Positions 44,549-53,611 are shown, numbered from the stretch's first letter. The stretch: DNA of 59,094 bases from Bacteroidaceae bacterium (GCA_024398615.1 JAKSIU010000016.1:1-59094), one strand, 5' to 3'. A program made the numbers and translations. The notes: generated from the letters alone by a model not told the origin.

Positions 44549-44611
44549 CGCGAACAGGGGACAGGTTCCGTTCAGGCTTGAACGGAACCTGTCCCCTGTT
44601 CGCGGTTTTTT
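44549..44611 (+). terminator. Very long perfect-stem terminator
   Basis: A 26-bp perfect inverted repeat (44549-44574 with 44579-44604) encloses the 4-nt loop GGCT and is followed by GTTTTTT. It includes the segment GGGGACAGGTTCC, and a short direct repeat (GCGCGAACA) lies at its left foot. Stem length is far above that of ordinary terminators. Confidence 0.85.
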
Positions 44612-44673
44612 GTTATCGGTCTTTAACGTCTTTTATGGAATACATGGTGTAACAATGGGAATTTCCATACGTC

Positions 44674-44700
44674 ATGATTATGAAAACGCTTAAAAGATGA
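44674..44700 (+). other. Possible 8-codon leader ORF duplicated from the downstream start
   Basis: ATGATTATGAAAAC occurs at 44674-44687 and again at 44700-44713, at the true gene start. The first copy opens an 8-codon frame that ends in TGA overlapping the ATG at 44697. It may be translated and coupled, or may be only a small duplication. Confidence 0.3.
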
Positions 44701-45461
44701 TGATTATGAAAACACGTGTAATGATTGTTGGTTTTGCAGTGGCAGGGCTGCTGCTGGCCGTTGGGACGGCAAATGCACAGGAGCGTGTTGTAAGGGTTGA
44801 CCGTCCGGAAAGAGAAGTAGTTGGAACCCGTAACATTCCCGGTGGCGTAAGCCGTGAGCCGGAGATGAGAGTACCTGAAAGACGCGGTCCTGAGAGAAGG
44901 GAACCGGAACGTATGCATTTTGACGACAGAGGTCACAGGGATCTGCGCCCGGTTACTGAAGCTGTAGTGACTGTCATTGTCCGTGCGGCATTCGATGCAG
45001 ACCGTCTGGCACGTACAAGGGATATTATCCGTGAAGGTGGCATGTTCTATGCCGATCAGGTATATGACATAGCACGCACGTTCAGATTCAATCAGGACCG
45101 TATCGAGTTCCTTGAAATGGCGTATGACATCACCGTTGACCGTTGCAATTTCTACAGGGCCGTTGAGACACTCACATTCCGTACAGACCGTGAAAGGCTT
45201 ATGGAGGTTCTGACAGAACGCGCATACCGGACGCAGGACTGGATTCCAAGATATGCCGTTGCCAAGGGTGAATACAAGGCTATGCTGCGTACACTTGATG
45301 CTCTTGATTTCGATTCAGACCGTGAACTGATGATAAGGTTCATTGCCGCAAGCGGACAGCTCACCATGAAGCAGATTGCCGGTCTGACCGATACAATGAC
45401 ATTTGCAAGCAACCGTCGCCATCTGCTGGATGATCTGAGACGTATTTATGATAGAAGATGA
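44697..45461 (+). CDS. DUF4476 domain protein, exported
   Basis: The 254-aa protein has a Sec signal (MIVGFAVAGLLLAVGTANAQ), then a charged Arg/Glu/Pro-rich linker (residues about 30-85, with repeated PER units), then two DUF4476-like helical repeats. Each repeat is built from alternating 'F-x-x-D/N-R-x-x-x-L/F' units such as FDADRLARTRDII, FRFNQDRIEFLEMA, FRTDRERLMEVL, FDSDRELMIRFI and FASNRRHLLDDL. DUF4476 occurs widely in Bacteroidota exported proteins; its function is unknown. The first ATGs (44697, 44700, 44706) are close and cannot be told apart. Confidence 0.75.
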   Translation: MMIMKTRVMIVGFAVAGLLLAVGTANAQERVVRVDRPEREVVGTRNIPGGVSREPEMRVPERRGPERREPERMHFDDRGHRDLRPVTEAVVTVIVRAAFDADRLARTRDIIREGGMFYADQVYDIARTFRFNQDRIEFLEMAYDITVDRCNFYRAVETLTFRTDRERLMEVLTERAYRTQDWIPRYAVAKGEYKAMLRTLDALDFDSDRELMIRFIAASGQLTMKQIAGLTDTMTFASNRRHLLDDLRRIYDRR

Positions 45462-45509
45462 TGATTCTGTAGGGATAGAGTTTTTGTTAAACAAGTAGTT
45501 TTGGGAAGT

Positions 45510-46127
45510 TTATTTTGGTGGGTCACCGGCTGTCATATCTGATGGCCGGTGACTTTTTGATACGCGGTCTGCGTTTCCGGCAATGAACTCCTTCCAGCTT
45601 CTGGGACCTTTGACATCGGACTCCGGACGTCCCATCTGCAGGAAATGACAGTAGGCGGCACCGAGCGCATCGGTGGCATCCAGGTATTTGGGCATGTCGG
45701 TCTCGCTGATGTTCAGCATACGCTGGAGCATGGCAGCCACCTGCTCCTTGCTGGCACTGCCGTTTCCCGTTATGGCCATCTTGATTTTCAGAGGAGCGTA
45801 TTCGTGGATGGGAATGCTGTGGTTTATTGCTGCGGCAATGGCAACTCCCTGGGCACGTCCCAACTTGAGCATGGACTGCACGTTCTTCCCGAAGAAAGGG
45901 GCTTCAATGGCCATCTCGTCCGGCAGATATTCGTTGATGATGCCGCCTACACGCTGGAAAATATGCCCCAGTTTCAGGTACATGTCTTTCTCCTTATGCA
46001 GGTCAATCACCCCCATGGAAATGAGACTGGCCTTGTTCCCAAGAACCTTGATGACTCCATATCCCATTATATTCGTTCCGGGGTCAATGCCCAGAATTAT
46101 TCTCTCCGCAAGATTTTTATTCTCCAT
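45510..46127 (-). CDS. ruvC: Crossover junction endodeoxyribonuclease RuvC
   Basis: Start at ATG 46127 ([25 protein letters not shown]), 205 aa; an in-frame upstream ATG adds only a basic stretch that overlaps the promoter region. The four acidic catalytic residues are seen as GIDPGT, AIEAPFF, and [12 protein letters not shown] near the C-terminus, the RNase H-like arrangement of RuvC. It cuts Holliday junctions with RuvAB. The C-terminal ~18 residues are a poorly conserved tail that overlaps a terminator on the other strand. Confidence 0.95.
   Translation of the reverse strand: MENKNLAERIILGIDPGTNIMGYGVIKVLGNKASLISMGVIDLHKEKDMYLKLGHIFQRVGGIINEYLPDEMAIEAPFFGKNVQSMLKLGRAQGVAIAAAINHSIPIHEYAPLKIKMAITGNGSASKEQVAAMLQRMLNISETDMPKYLDATDALGAAYCHFLQMGRPESDVKGPRSWKEFIAGNADRVSKSHRPSDMTAGDPPK
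45522..45558 (+). terminator. Intrinsic terminator of the DUF4476 gene, inside the ruvC 3' end
   Basis: GTCACCGGC at 45522-45530 pairs with GCCGGTGAC at 45545-45553, followed by five Ts. It overlaps the last codons of the convergent ruvC gene, so the two functions share the same bases. Confidence 0.75.
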
Positions 46128-46173
46128 TTTGATTTTTCGTGATGCGAATATACGCAATATCCAAACCTTTTGC

Positions 46174-46181
46174 TACCTTTG
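46174..46181 (+). promoter_or_regulatory. -7 box (TACCTTTG) for the tRNA-Ala gene
   Basis: Perfect TAnnTTTG, 31 bp before the mature tRNA 5' end. Confidence 0.65.
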
Positions 46182-46212
46182 CAGCACAATTAAGCCCATT
46201 GGGGCGGTTTTT

Positions 46213-46286
46213 GGGGCATTAGCTCATCTGGCTAGAGCGTTTGACTGGCAGTCAAGAGGTGACGAGTTCGAGTCTCGTATGCTCCA
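46213..46286 (+). tRNA. tRNA-Ala (anticodon GGC)
   Basis: A full cloverleaf can be drawn: acceptor GGGGCAT pairs with ATGCTCC, D-stem GCTC/GAGC, anticodon stem TTTGA/TCAAG with loop CTGGCAG (GGC at 46247-46249), T-arm ACGAG/CTCGT with loop TTCGAGT. The acceptor has the G3-U70 pair that defines alanine tRNA. No CCA is encoded. It is followed by a hairpin terminator, and the pyrimidine-rich island begins just downstream. Confidence 0.95.
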
Positions 46287-46295
46287 CTGAAACAG

Positions 46296-46323
46296 CGTCC
46301 ACAGCATTCTGTGGACGTTTTCG
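46296..46323 (+). terminator. Terminator after tRNA-Ala
   Basis: CGTCCACAG at 46296-46304 pairs with CTGTGGACG at 46309-46317 around CATT, then TTTTCG. An 11-bp tandem duplication (AAACCCTCCTA, 46330-46351) follows. Confidence 0.7.
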
Positions 46324-46366
46324 TTTCAAAAACCCTCCTAAAACCCTCCTATAAATTTCTACAGAC

Positions 46367-46396
46367 GAAAAATCCGGATGCATCACTGCACCCGGA
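46367..46396 (-). terminator. Minus-strand terminator without an obvious gene
   Basis: On the minus strand TCCGGGTGCA and TGCATCCGGA enclose GTGA, followed by TTTTTCG. No minus-strand gene ends here; it may be a relic or serve antisense transcription out of the island. Confidence 0.5.
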
Positions 46397-46473
46397 CCTA
46401 CGAATTTATAACGACACCTTTATGGCTTGGCATCATTACATCTGCAAAAATAGAAATAATATTTAGGAATCGC

Positions 46474-46481
46474 TAACTTTG
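46474..46481 (+). promoter_or_regulatory. -7 box (TAACTTTG) for the amidase gene
   Basis: Perfect TAnnTTTG, 46 bp before the ATG at 46528. Confidence 0.55.
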
Positions 46482-46527
46482 TCCCCGGAGTCCGTAAGCT
46501 GCAATAACACTAAATCCAGCAGCACCT

Positions 46528-47124
46528 ATGAAAATCTTCCTAGACAACGGCCACGGCTCCGACACCCCCGGCAAACGCTCACCAGACGGCACATTTCTCG
46601 AATACCACTACAACCGGCTACTTGCCTCGCAAATCACCTCCACGCTCCAATCCCTTAATTACGATGCCGAGCTTCTGGTTCCTGAGAAAATCGACATTCC
46701 CCTGAAAGAACGCTGTCATCGTGTCAACACCTGGTGCAATGCTCACGGAAGCACCAACGCTATCTGTATCAGCATTCACTTCAACGCTCACGGCAACGGC
46801 TCAGAATGGACACAGGCCAAAGGATGGAGCATCTACACCTCCAAAGGCAATACGAAAGCAGACCTGCTCGCTGAAAGCATAGCACAGGTAGCCACAGAAC
46901 TCCTCCCGGATATGCGGCTCCGCTCCGACCCCGCAGACGGTGATCTCGACATTGAGGAAGACTTCTACATTCTCAAAAGAACCGTCTGCCCCTGCGTATT
47001 ATCTGAAAACGGCTTTATGACAAATTCAGATGAATGCAGATGGCTGATGACAAACGAAGCCATAGCCATCCTGTCAAACGTTCACGTCAATGGCATCATC
47101 AACTACCTGAAGATGCAGAAATAA
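46528..47124 (+). CDS. N-acetylmuramoyl-L-alanine amidase (Amidase_3)
   Basis: The 198-aa zinc amidase shows FLDNGHGSDTPGKRSPDG (zinc His9), ISIHFNAHGNG (second zinc His) and CVLSENGFMTN (catalytic Glu). There is no signal peptide or binding domain. Such short, signal-less amidases are recurrent in Bacteroidota mobile or accessory loci, where they may act like phage endolysins or be released on lysis. Codons are strongly C-rich, unlike ruvC or the V-ATPase genes and matching the rest of the island, a sign of different origin. Confidence 0.9.
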   Translation: MKIFLDNGHGSDTPGKRSPDGTFLEYHYNRLLASQITSTLQSLNYDAELLVPEKIDIPLKERCHRVNTWCNAHGSTNAICISIHFNAHGNGSEWTQAKGWSIYTSKGNTKADLLAESIAQVATELLPDMRLRSDPADGDLDIEEDFYILKRTVCPCVLSENGFMTNSDECRWLMTNEAIAILSNVHVNGIINYLKMQK

Positions 47125-48080
47125 AAACTGCTATTTTCACCATTAGCCTCTCCAGCACCGTAATTAAGATCTTTCGGACCCGCCCTGTAGCGGTAGCAGC
47201 CAGCGGCTCAGGACATCAACCTCAACCATCGTCCGGAAGTGGGGTAGCATCATCAACCATTACAGCCGTCAGGACCGCCGCTGTCTGGATTGTTTAACCC
47301 GTGTCAGCCGTGCCGACTGCGGTATTCCACTGCGCGTGCCGGGCAGAGGCTTTCCGCTCTGTCCGTCGCGCGAATCGGAGTGCATAGCCGCAATCACGCT
47401 CCAATCCTCTGACCGTCATCGCTCCGTTCCACACCCCAGCCGCCCCGCCTGCCACTTCCCGGAGAACCGGCACCGACACCAGGACCGGCATCGCCATAAC
47501 CATATATACAGCGGTGTTCCGTACCGTTACCGCCAGCCGGAAGACCCCGTCCGTCCCTGACGGTCCTTGTATGGTGTCCTCCGTCCGTCGGCAACCGTCC
47601 TCCACGCTTCTTTTAGTTGACGGCTGACGCCGCCAACTCCGGCTACCGGTTTCTATTACCAGTATCGGTATCAGTCCGCTATGTAACATAATGGAAAGCT
47701 TAGTTATGCTCTCCGTTCGTCGCGCGCTCCTCTCTGCAAGCATAACTCCCATTATATTAAATAGCTCCATCACTGCTTTCTGCACCGTTCCAAAAATTAC
47801 CGTCGCACGCTGCTTTCCTGCCGTGAACTGACGTTCCCGTCAGGCGCACCCACAGGTGCTGGGTCGGCACTGCCGCACAGAACCGTCCGCGTCCGCATAG
47901 CGTCCTGCTCCCGGTACTGCGCTCTGTGCGCTCCAAGGTAGTAGGGACGGGTGTGTGGCTGCCATAGTCATCCACACACCCGTCCCTCCCTTTTCCGACT
48001 CCGTTTCCGTCACTGCGCCAGGCAATCACGCCCTCCGGCGTGACACACCTGTCTCCGTTCCGTCCACTCCGACCCTCCAG

Positions 48081-48213
48081 CACCCGATGTTGCCATCAAC
48101 ACCCGATGTTGTCATCAGCACCCGATGTTGTCATCAGCACCCGATGTTGCCGTCAGCACCAGATGTTGCCGTCAGCACCAGATACTACTATCGGCACCAG
48201 ATAGTCATCGCAG
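48081..48213. repeat. 19-bp tandem repeat, seven units
   Basis: Units of CACCCGATGTTGTCATCAG and variants occur seven times head to tail without spacers. The first five are nearly identical and the last two diverge. The period is not a multiple of three, so it cannot encode a constant peptide repeat. Confidence 0.9.
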
Positions 48214-48261
48214 TTCCCGACAGCCACAATCGCCACCTCACCTGCCGCATAGGATTGTTGC

Positions 48262-48357
48262 CACCATCACCGGAAGTCAGCCACTGGTGCTGCTGTCTTC
48301 CGAGGACTTCGTCTTCTGCAGACAGCATCCCCAGCGTCTGACCTCCTCCGTACTACC
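48262..48357. repeat. Dispersed ~95-bp repeat, copy 1
   Basis: Contains CACCGGAAGTCAGCCACTGG, then TGTCTTCCGAGGACT and CTGACCTCCTCCGTA in the same order as the other copies. Confidence 0.7.
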
Positions 48358-48969
48358 ATACAGGAACATTTCCCCGCTCCGTCTTTCTCACCCGGGCTTG
48401 CAGCCAGTCGGGGTGCTGCGCCCACCACCTGCACTGCACTGCGGTTTGCACTACGCAGCCAGAGCCTCCATTGCGCAGGGCTGACCTACATTCCGTGGCA
48501 GGAACGCTGACGGCCACTCACGGAATCGTGGCCATCCGGCAGAAGTCCCCGCGCAAACAGCCTGCACGCTGACAAACGCTGGCACTCACGCGCACGTGGC
48601 TGTCACCATCCCTGCTACTGCATTGCGGACAGCCACTGCTCCATTCCGGCTCTGGCTTCTCCGTTCCAACCTCCGTTCCGTTTCTGTGGCGTTCTACGCA
48701 CCCCAACTCACTGCAAGCCCTACCGGAATCGGTATCAGGAAGAGTACAGCCACTTTCCGGCACCATCCGGCTCGCTACAATGAATACCATAGCACCCTTG
48801 ATGTCAGAAGTTACATCCGCACCTGCGCGTGGGCCTATCTATTGCCGCCATCACCGGATGTCTGTCAAGTCGCGCAGACTTCCGCTACTTCGTGGCTCCA
48901 GAATCTGCGTGTCTTGACAGACATCCTCCGTATTCCTCTCCAGAACCGGACTTCCATTCAGCGTTACCG

Positions 48970-49062
48970 ACACCATCACGGAAGTCAGCCGATGGTGCTG
49001 ACATCTTCCGAGGACTACGTCCCTACAGGTGTCATCCCCATCGTCAGACCTCCTCCGTACCA
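48970..49062. repeat. Dispersed ~95-bp repeat, copy 2
   Basis: Same landmarks as copy 1 (CGGAAGTCAGCC, ATCTTCCGAGGACT, CAGACCTCCTCCGTA) with point changes and length differences that shift the frame. A weaker relative begins near 48844. Confidence 0.7.
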
Positions 49063-49097
49063 CTCTCCAGAACCGACCCTCCATCTGGCTTCACCGC

Positions 49098-49190
49098 AAT
49101 CATCACCGGAAGTCCGCCACCGGTGCTGCTGTCTTCCGAGGACTGCGTCTTCTGCAGACATCATCACCGCTGTCAGACCTCCTACCGTTA
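49098..49190. repeat. Dispersed ~95-bp repeat, copy 3
   Basis: Same landmarks (CACCGGAAGTCCGCC, TGTCTTCCGAGGACT, GTCAGACCTCCTACC). Most similar to copy 1. Confidence 0.7.
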
Positions 49191-49762
49191 CAGCACGGAG
49201 GACCGTCATCGCCGGTTGCCGTCTTCACGTGGCTGCAGAGAGTCATTGCGACTGCGTCGCAATGACACACTGCATCCACTCCCGCATCACATATCAGAAC
49301 CAGTACTGCCGTCTTCACCGGCGGTCTGACACAGTACGCATCCCTACATGGCTGCGCCATTACGGGCTACGCACAGAGTCAGCCCGCCTCCCGCACCAGA
49401 ACCGGTACAGCATAACAGGACCGGAATACCGAAATCACCCCGACCGGCAGCACAGCATATTTCAGCCTTGTTGCCATCAGCCCGCTCCGCGTCTTTCCGC
49501 GGAGTCATCGGAGCCCTACAGCCGAGGCTTCGTTCCTCAGCCCCTGCTTCCGTTCTCCGCTGCCTGAACCGCTCCAAGCCGCTCCGCAACCGATGCAGCC
49601 CGCATCAGTCGAACACTCCCGACACACCAAGGACAGAATCAGCCCTACAGTCCATAACCGCTTGCTCATTTCACCGTTTTTTCGTATATTGTAGTGCCAG
49701 TTAACCCTGTTTCAGCAAGTATGGCACATACCTTCCACCTTCCTATAAACCACCTTTGAGAT

Positions 49763-49800
49763 TAAGAGTTCTTATGTTGTATACCACATAAGAACTCTTA
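49763..49800. repeat. 15-bp perfect palindrome at the left edge of the recombinase element
   Basis: TAAGAGTTCTTATGT at 49763-49777 and its complement at 49786-49800 enclose TGTATACC. The 9 bp TAAGAGTTC recur in direct orientation at 53624-53632 beyond the right inverted repeat and could be a target duplication or terminal repeat. Confidence 0.7.
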
Positions 49801-49814
49801 TGTTGTCTTTGCTA

Positions 49815-49879
49815 TTATGTTGTGTAAAGAAGCCATTTCTTTGAAACTTCTGGACTTATCTCGCGGCTACACAACATAA
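49815..49879. repeat. Left paired inverted repeats of the recombinase element
   Basis: TTATGTTGTGTA at 49815-49826 faces its complement TACACAACATAA at 49868-49879. The same core forms the pair on the right side, so each end carries two inverted binding-site-like units about 40 bp apart. Confidence 0.75.
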
Positions 49880-49946
49880 ATTTGTACGGGAGTTTCGATT
49901 GAGTATTTTAATGGTGTTAACTATTAATCCTTAAAATTACTCAAAA

Positions 49947-51560
49947 ATGTTGAAACAAATGTACAAATCCGAGTATGCACTTAGGCGTCACTTGGAAGCT
50001 CCGCTACTTCGAGAACGTGAAGAGTATCTATCCCACTTATCTCAGAAGCATCTTAACACACACAGAATGATGATGTACGAAAACTGCATACTGTTCATCA
50101 TCAATTACTTCAATCTCAAAGACAGCGACACATCAAAAATCACGTTGGAAGAACTGGAACGGTGCCGTGCTAAATGGTTGAAATCCAGGCCAAGATCAAA
50201 TGGCTCGGATAAGTCATACCGGATAGCTAGAGCAAAGTTCACACAAATCTCAACATCATGGTTGACATGGATAGGCCGTCTTGATGACCGTTACAACGAT
50301 CCTCAGAACATCTTCAATGTCATCTTTACATGCTCCTTCTTTCGATGCCGCTTCTTCACCGCTCCTATGTACCAAGAAAGAGAATCATACTTGAGTTATC
50401 TGGTATCAACGGGTATGTGCACGGCCGTAGTTCGAGTCAATGCCACGTTCCAACTGCATGTGATAGAATATCTTCGTCTAAACAGACCAAGGAAGGTATC
50501 ATTGGAGGAAATCGAGAAAGCAGCTGCGTCGTGGGATAGGACTTCAAGCAAGTCAACAGGTAAGAAACGAGGAAACAAAGACAGTAAGAATCAGTTCCTT
50601 TGGACAGCAAAGACATGGCTATCGTTCTGCGGATGTTATTCTCCCGCTGAGAATAATCCATCACAATATATCTTCGCTGAGAGCTACCTGAAATGGCTAA
50701 TGGAAGAATGCGGATACTCTACCTACACATACGATATCCGCAAGGTGCATCTAAAATCGTTCTTTGAATACTTGAAACAGCAGTCCGTAAACCTGGACAG
50801 CCTATCGACTTCAGATATTGATGCTTTCATCGAAAGAGAAAAGTCAAGGAACTTGTCAAGAGCTTCAATAGCAGGCCTAATCGCCACCCTCAGAAACTTC
50901 GTTGACTATGCCGCTCAGCAAGGGTGGTGTAAACAAGGACTCAAAGACACGATACTAACAACTAGGACTTATAAGCAGGAAACTCCTCCTGCTTATGTAA
51001 CCTGGGATGTTGTAAAGCAAGTCATTGATACACAAGATCAGGAAACGGCAGTTGGAATACGTAACAGAGCAGCATTATTGCTTATGGCGACCTATGGGCT
51101 GCGAGAATACGAGGTCTTAAATCTTAAGATACGGGACATCGACTGGAGGAACGAGAAATTGCATGTAAAAAGAGCAAAAAGTGGACGTGAGCAATACCTT
51201 CCTCTTGTGCGAGAGGTAGGAGATGCCATTATCAAATATCTGAAGGAGGGTCGATATAATCAGACATTGGACGACCATCTGTTCATCACAACACGCGCAC
51301 CATATAACAAGTTAAACAACAGCGGACTCTACTGGTGCGTGAGTGCTGCTCTAAAGAAAGTTGGAGCAACCCCGCTGAAGTATGGGCCCCACACACTCAG
51401 GCACAGTTGCGCGACTCATCTTGTAAACAGTGGTCACACTCTCAAGGAAGTGGCGGATCTTCTTGGACATCAGGGGCTTGATACTACGAGAGTCTATGCA
51501 AAAGTTAATCTTACCGCTCTTCGTAACGTGGCGGATATGAACTGGGAGGTGGGACTATGA
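49947..51560 (+). CDS. Tyrosine recombinase, first of trio (RitA-like)
   Basis: The 537-aa protein has a long N-terminal part containing two SAM-like DNA-binding regions (an apparent duplication, LEELERCRAKWLKS and LEEIEKAAASWDR), then the catalytic domain with the expected residues: Arg in ATYGLREYEVLNLKIRDIDW, His-x-x-Arg in HTLRHSCATHL, His in LLGHQGLDTT and Tyr in RVYAKVN. The stop overlaps the next start (ATGA), so translation is coupled. The largest of the three, as in RIT elements. Confidence 0.9.
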   Translation: MLKQMYKSEYALRRHLEAPLLREREEYLSHLSQKHLNTHRMMMYENCILFIINYFNLKDSDTSKITLEELERCRAKWLKSRPRSNGSDKSYRIARAKFTQISTSWLTWIGRLDDRYNDPQNIFNVIFTCSFFRCRFFTAPMYQERESYLSYLVSTGMCTAVVRVNATFQLHVIEYLRLNRPRKVSLEEIEKAAASWDRTSSKSTGKKRGNKDSKNQFLWTAKTWLSFCGCYSPAENNPSQYIFAESYLKWLMEECGYSTYTYDIRKVHLKSFFEYLKQQSVNLDSLSTSDIDAFIEREKSRNLSRASIAGLIATLRNFVDYAAQQGWCKQGLKDTILTTRTYKQETPPAYVTWDVVKQVIDTQDQETAVGIRNRAALLLMATYGLREYEVLNLKIRDIDWRNEKLHVKRAKSGREQYLPLVREVGDAIIKYLKEGRYNQTLDDHLFITTRAPYNKLNNSGLYWCVSAALKKVGATPLKYGPHTLRHSCATHLVNSGHTLKEVADLLGHQGLDTTRVYAKVNLTALRNVADMNWEVGL

Positions 51561-52507
51561 AAGTACGTGACATGGTAAGACAATATATTGTCTACAGACG
51601 AGCTATTGGAGATAAGTTCGAGTCTGCAGAAGAGATGTTGAACACGTTCGTGAAGTATGTAGGAGAGGATGCCGATATCCAATCTATAACGTCTGAAGTC
51701 TGCGAGAAATATCTTGTGGGTGATGACCATGGATCAACAAGGCGATGGCTTACACGTCACATGGTGCTGAATGGACTCTTCAAATGGGCGATTGCCCGAG
51801 AAATCTTATCCCATAATCCTTTGCCAAAAGATAAACCCAGAGAGCCGGAACATATGAAGCCATACATCTACTCAAACGATGAGCTCAGGTTGCTGTTCGA
51901 CTGTGCACTCAAATATCAGAGAGGAAGATGTGTTTGCTATCCGGAGAGTATGCAATGCATACTGCGTCTTACTTACATGCTTGGGCTGAGAATACGGGAA
52001 ACGCTGAATATCAAAATATCTGACATAGACATGAAGGAACAGACGATATACATACAATGCTCCAAGTTCTTTAAGTCGAGGATAGTCCCATATAATACTC
52101 AAGTTCAGTCAGTTCTTCAGGAGTATATTACGTGGAGGGGATCCAATGGACAACCAATGCGTCCTGACTCGCTACTGTTCTTGGATAGGTCAGGGAATGC
52201 CCTAAGAGTCAGTGCGATAGAGAATAACTATGCCCGTGTGCGAAAGTTGGCTGGTATCAAAAGAGATGACGACAGTCCATATCAACCCCGAATCCACGAC
52301 CTTCGGCATAGCTTTGCGGTTCATCGACTTACAGCATGGTATGATGATGGGGTTGATGTGCAGAAAATGCTGCCGGTTCTATCCACTTACATGGGCCACT
52401 CACAGTTGGCCCATACGTCTATCTACCTCACGATGACAGACCGTCTGCTGGGTCTTGCCAATAATCGCTTTGAAATCTATGCTATGGGAGGAATGAACCA
52501 TGAATGA
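51557..52507 (+). CDS. Tyrosine recombinase, second of trio (RitB-like)
   Basis: The 316-aa recombinase carries Arg in YMLGLRIRETLNIKISDID, His-x-x-Arg in HDLRHSFAVHRL, His in YMGHSQLAHTS and Tyr in IYLTMTDRLL. Its N-terminus (VRDMVRQYIVYRRAIGDKF) is the core-binding domain. It overlaps RitA by four bases and RitC by eight. Confidence 0.9.
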   Translation: MKVRDMVRQYIVYRRAIGDKFESAEEMLNTFVKYVGEDADIQSITSEVCEKYLVGDDHGSTRRWLTRHMVLNGLFKWAIAREILSHNPLPKDKPREPEHMKPYIYSNDELRLLFDCALKYQRGRCVCYPESMQCILRLTYMLGLRIRETLNIKISDIDMKEQTIYIQCSKFFKSRIVPYNTQVQSVLQEYITWRGSNGQPMRPDSLLFLDRSGNALRVSAIENNYARVRKLAGIKRDDDSPYQPRIHDLRHSFAVHRLTAWYDDGVDVQKMLPVLSTYMGHSQLAHTSIYLTMTDRLLGLANNRFEIYAMGGMNHE

Positions 52508-53522
52508 GAGAACGGACAAAACGGTATATGCCGGTTACTGGCTCAAGCGCTTCCTTGGCGAATACATGGTAACCGTCAAGAACTTGTCTGAAAATACCAG
52601 ACACAGCTATCGAGACACCTTCAGGATGCTATTGTTGCATGTCTCCTCAATAACAAAATGCCCGGCAGATAAAATCAAGTTGTCAGAAGTGACAGCTTCG
52701 TTGGTTGTTGGCTTCCTTGATAGTCTTGAAGAATCAAGAGGGTGTTCTGTACAAACACGTAATCAGCGGCTTGCTGCAATAAAATCCTTCGTCAAGTATG
52801 TATCATTGCACAGTCCAGAGCATCTTGAATGGTGTCGTTCGATACATAACATCCCCAAAAAGAAAACCATCAAAAAGCAAATAACATATCTGGAAAAGCC
52901 GGAAATGGATGCGCTCCTGGCAGCTCCAGACAAGAAAACTGTTCAAGGATGGAGGGACTATGTGCTTCTGCTGTTCCTTTACAATACAGGAGTACGAGCA
53001 GAAGAAGCGGCTTCATTGAAAATCAAAGACATATCAGAGCAGTCCGCTAAATCCGGAGTGTCCATTGTGACAATCGTGGGCAAGGGAAGAAAAACAAGGC
53101 GGTGTCCTCTTTGGAAAAGTACGACAGACGCACTTCAAACCCTATATCGGAATAGAGAGCCAGACTGCCATGTCTTCATAAATAGGTTGGGAATGCCGAT
53201 GACAAGATATGGTGTATATGAGGTTGTTACCAAGTATGCAAAGATGATAGAATCCACCTTCCCCGATGTTGCAAACAAAAGGGTGACCCCACATACAATA
53301 CGACACACAACGGCAACTCATCTTCTTCAATCTGGCGTTGATATCAATACAATACGAGCATGGCTTGGGCATGTGTCGATCAATACGACGAACATATACG
53401 CAGAGGTAAATATGGCCATGAAAATCAAGGCACTCCTCTCTTGTGAAGTTGTCGATGAGTCCAAGAGGAGAAAAAGGTGGAGTGAAGACAAAGGTCTGAT
53501 GGCCTTCTTGGATAATCTATAA
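52500..53522 (+). CDS. Tyrosine recombinase, third of trio (RitC-like)
   Basis: The 340-aa XerC/D-like recombinase has Arg in LYNTGVRAEEAASLKIKDIS, His-x-x-Arg in HTIRHTTATHLL, His in WLGHVSINTT and Tyr in NIYAEVNMAMKIKAL. All catalytic residues are intact, so the trio is likely functional. The ~20 residues after the domain are basic (SKRRKRWSEDKG). Confidence 0.9.
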   Translation: MNERTDKTVYAGYWLKRFLGEYMVTVKNLSENTRHSYRDTFRMLLLHVSSITKCPADKIKLSEVTASLVVGFLDSLEESRGCSVQTRNQRLAAIKSFVKYVSLHSPEHLEWCRSIHNIPKKKTIKKQITYLEKPEMDALLAAPDKKTVQGWRDYVLLLFLYNTGVRAEEAASLKIKDISEQSAKSGVSIVTIVGKGRKTRRCPLWKSTTDALQTLYRNREPDCHVFINRLGMPMTRYGVYEVVTKYAKMIESTFPDVANKRVTPHTIRHTTATHLLQSGVDINTIRAWLGHVSINTTNIYAEVNMAMKIKALLSCEVVDESKRRKRWSEDKGLMAFLDNL

Positions 53523-53541
53523 GGTCGACTTGGAAGGAAAA

Positions 53542-53611
53542 AATTATGTTGTGTCGAGGAAAAATGTTAACTTTATGTATCAAAACGTTAGGCCTTTGAC
53601 ACAACATAATT
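53542..53611. repeat. Right paired inverted repeats of the recombinase element
   Basis: AATTATGTTGTGTC at 53542-53555 faces its exact complement GACACAACATAATT at 53598-53611. The core is the same as at the left end. Confidence 0.8.

Larger units (their letters stand above)
47125..49762. other. Gene-free, pyrimidine-rich region with degenerate repeats
   Basis: About 2.6 kb follow the amidase with no credible gene. The plus strand is strongly C- and T-rich and G-poor. Long open frames exist on both strands (one of 324 codons at 48596-49567) but give Pro/Ser/His/Cys- or Arg-rich products with no domain. Internal repeat copies are read in different frames, which argues against coding selection. 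The region holds a 19-bp tandem array (48081-48213) and three ~95-bp dispersed copies. Possible explanations are a decayed gene, a long non-coding RNA, or a repetitive spacer of a mobile element. Confidence 0.6.

Noticed and set aside
48081-48213. CRISPR array
   Set aside because: The 19-bp units are directly adjacent with no spacers, the unit is too short, and no cas genes are in the window.
48596-49567. 323-aa open frame in the pyrimidine-rich region
   Set aside because: Composition is dominated by Pro, Ser, His, Arg and Cys with no domain or export signal. The repeated DNA units inside it are read in different frames, which is not expected under protein selection.
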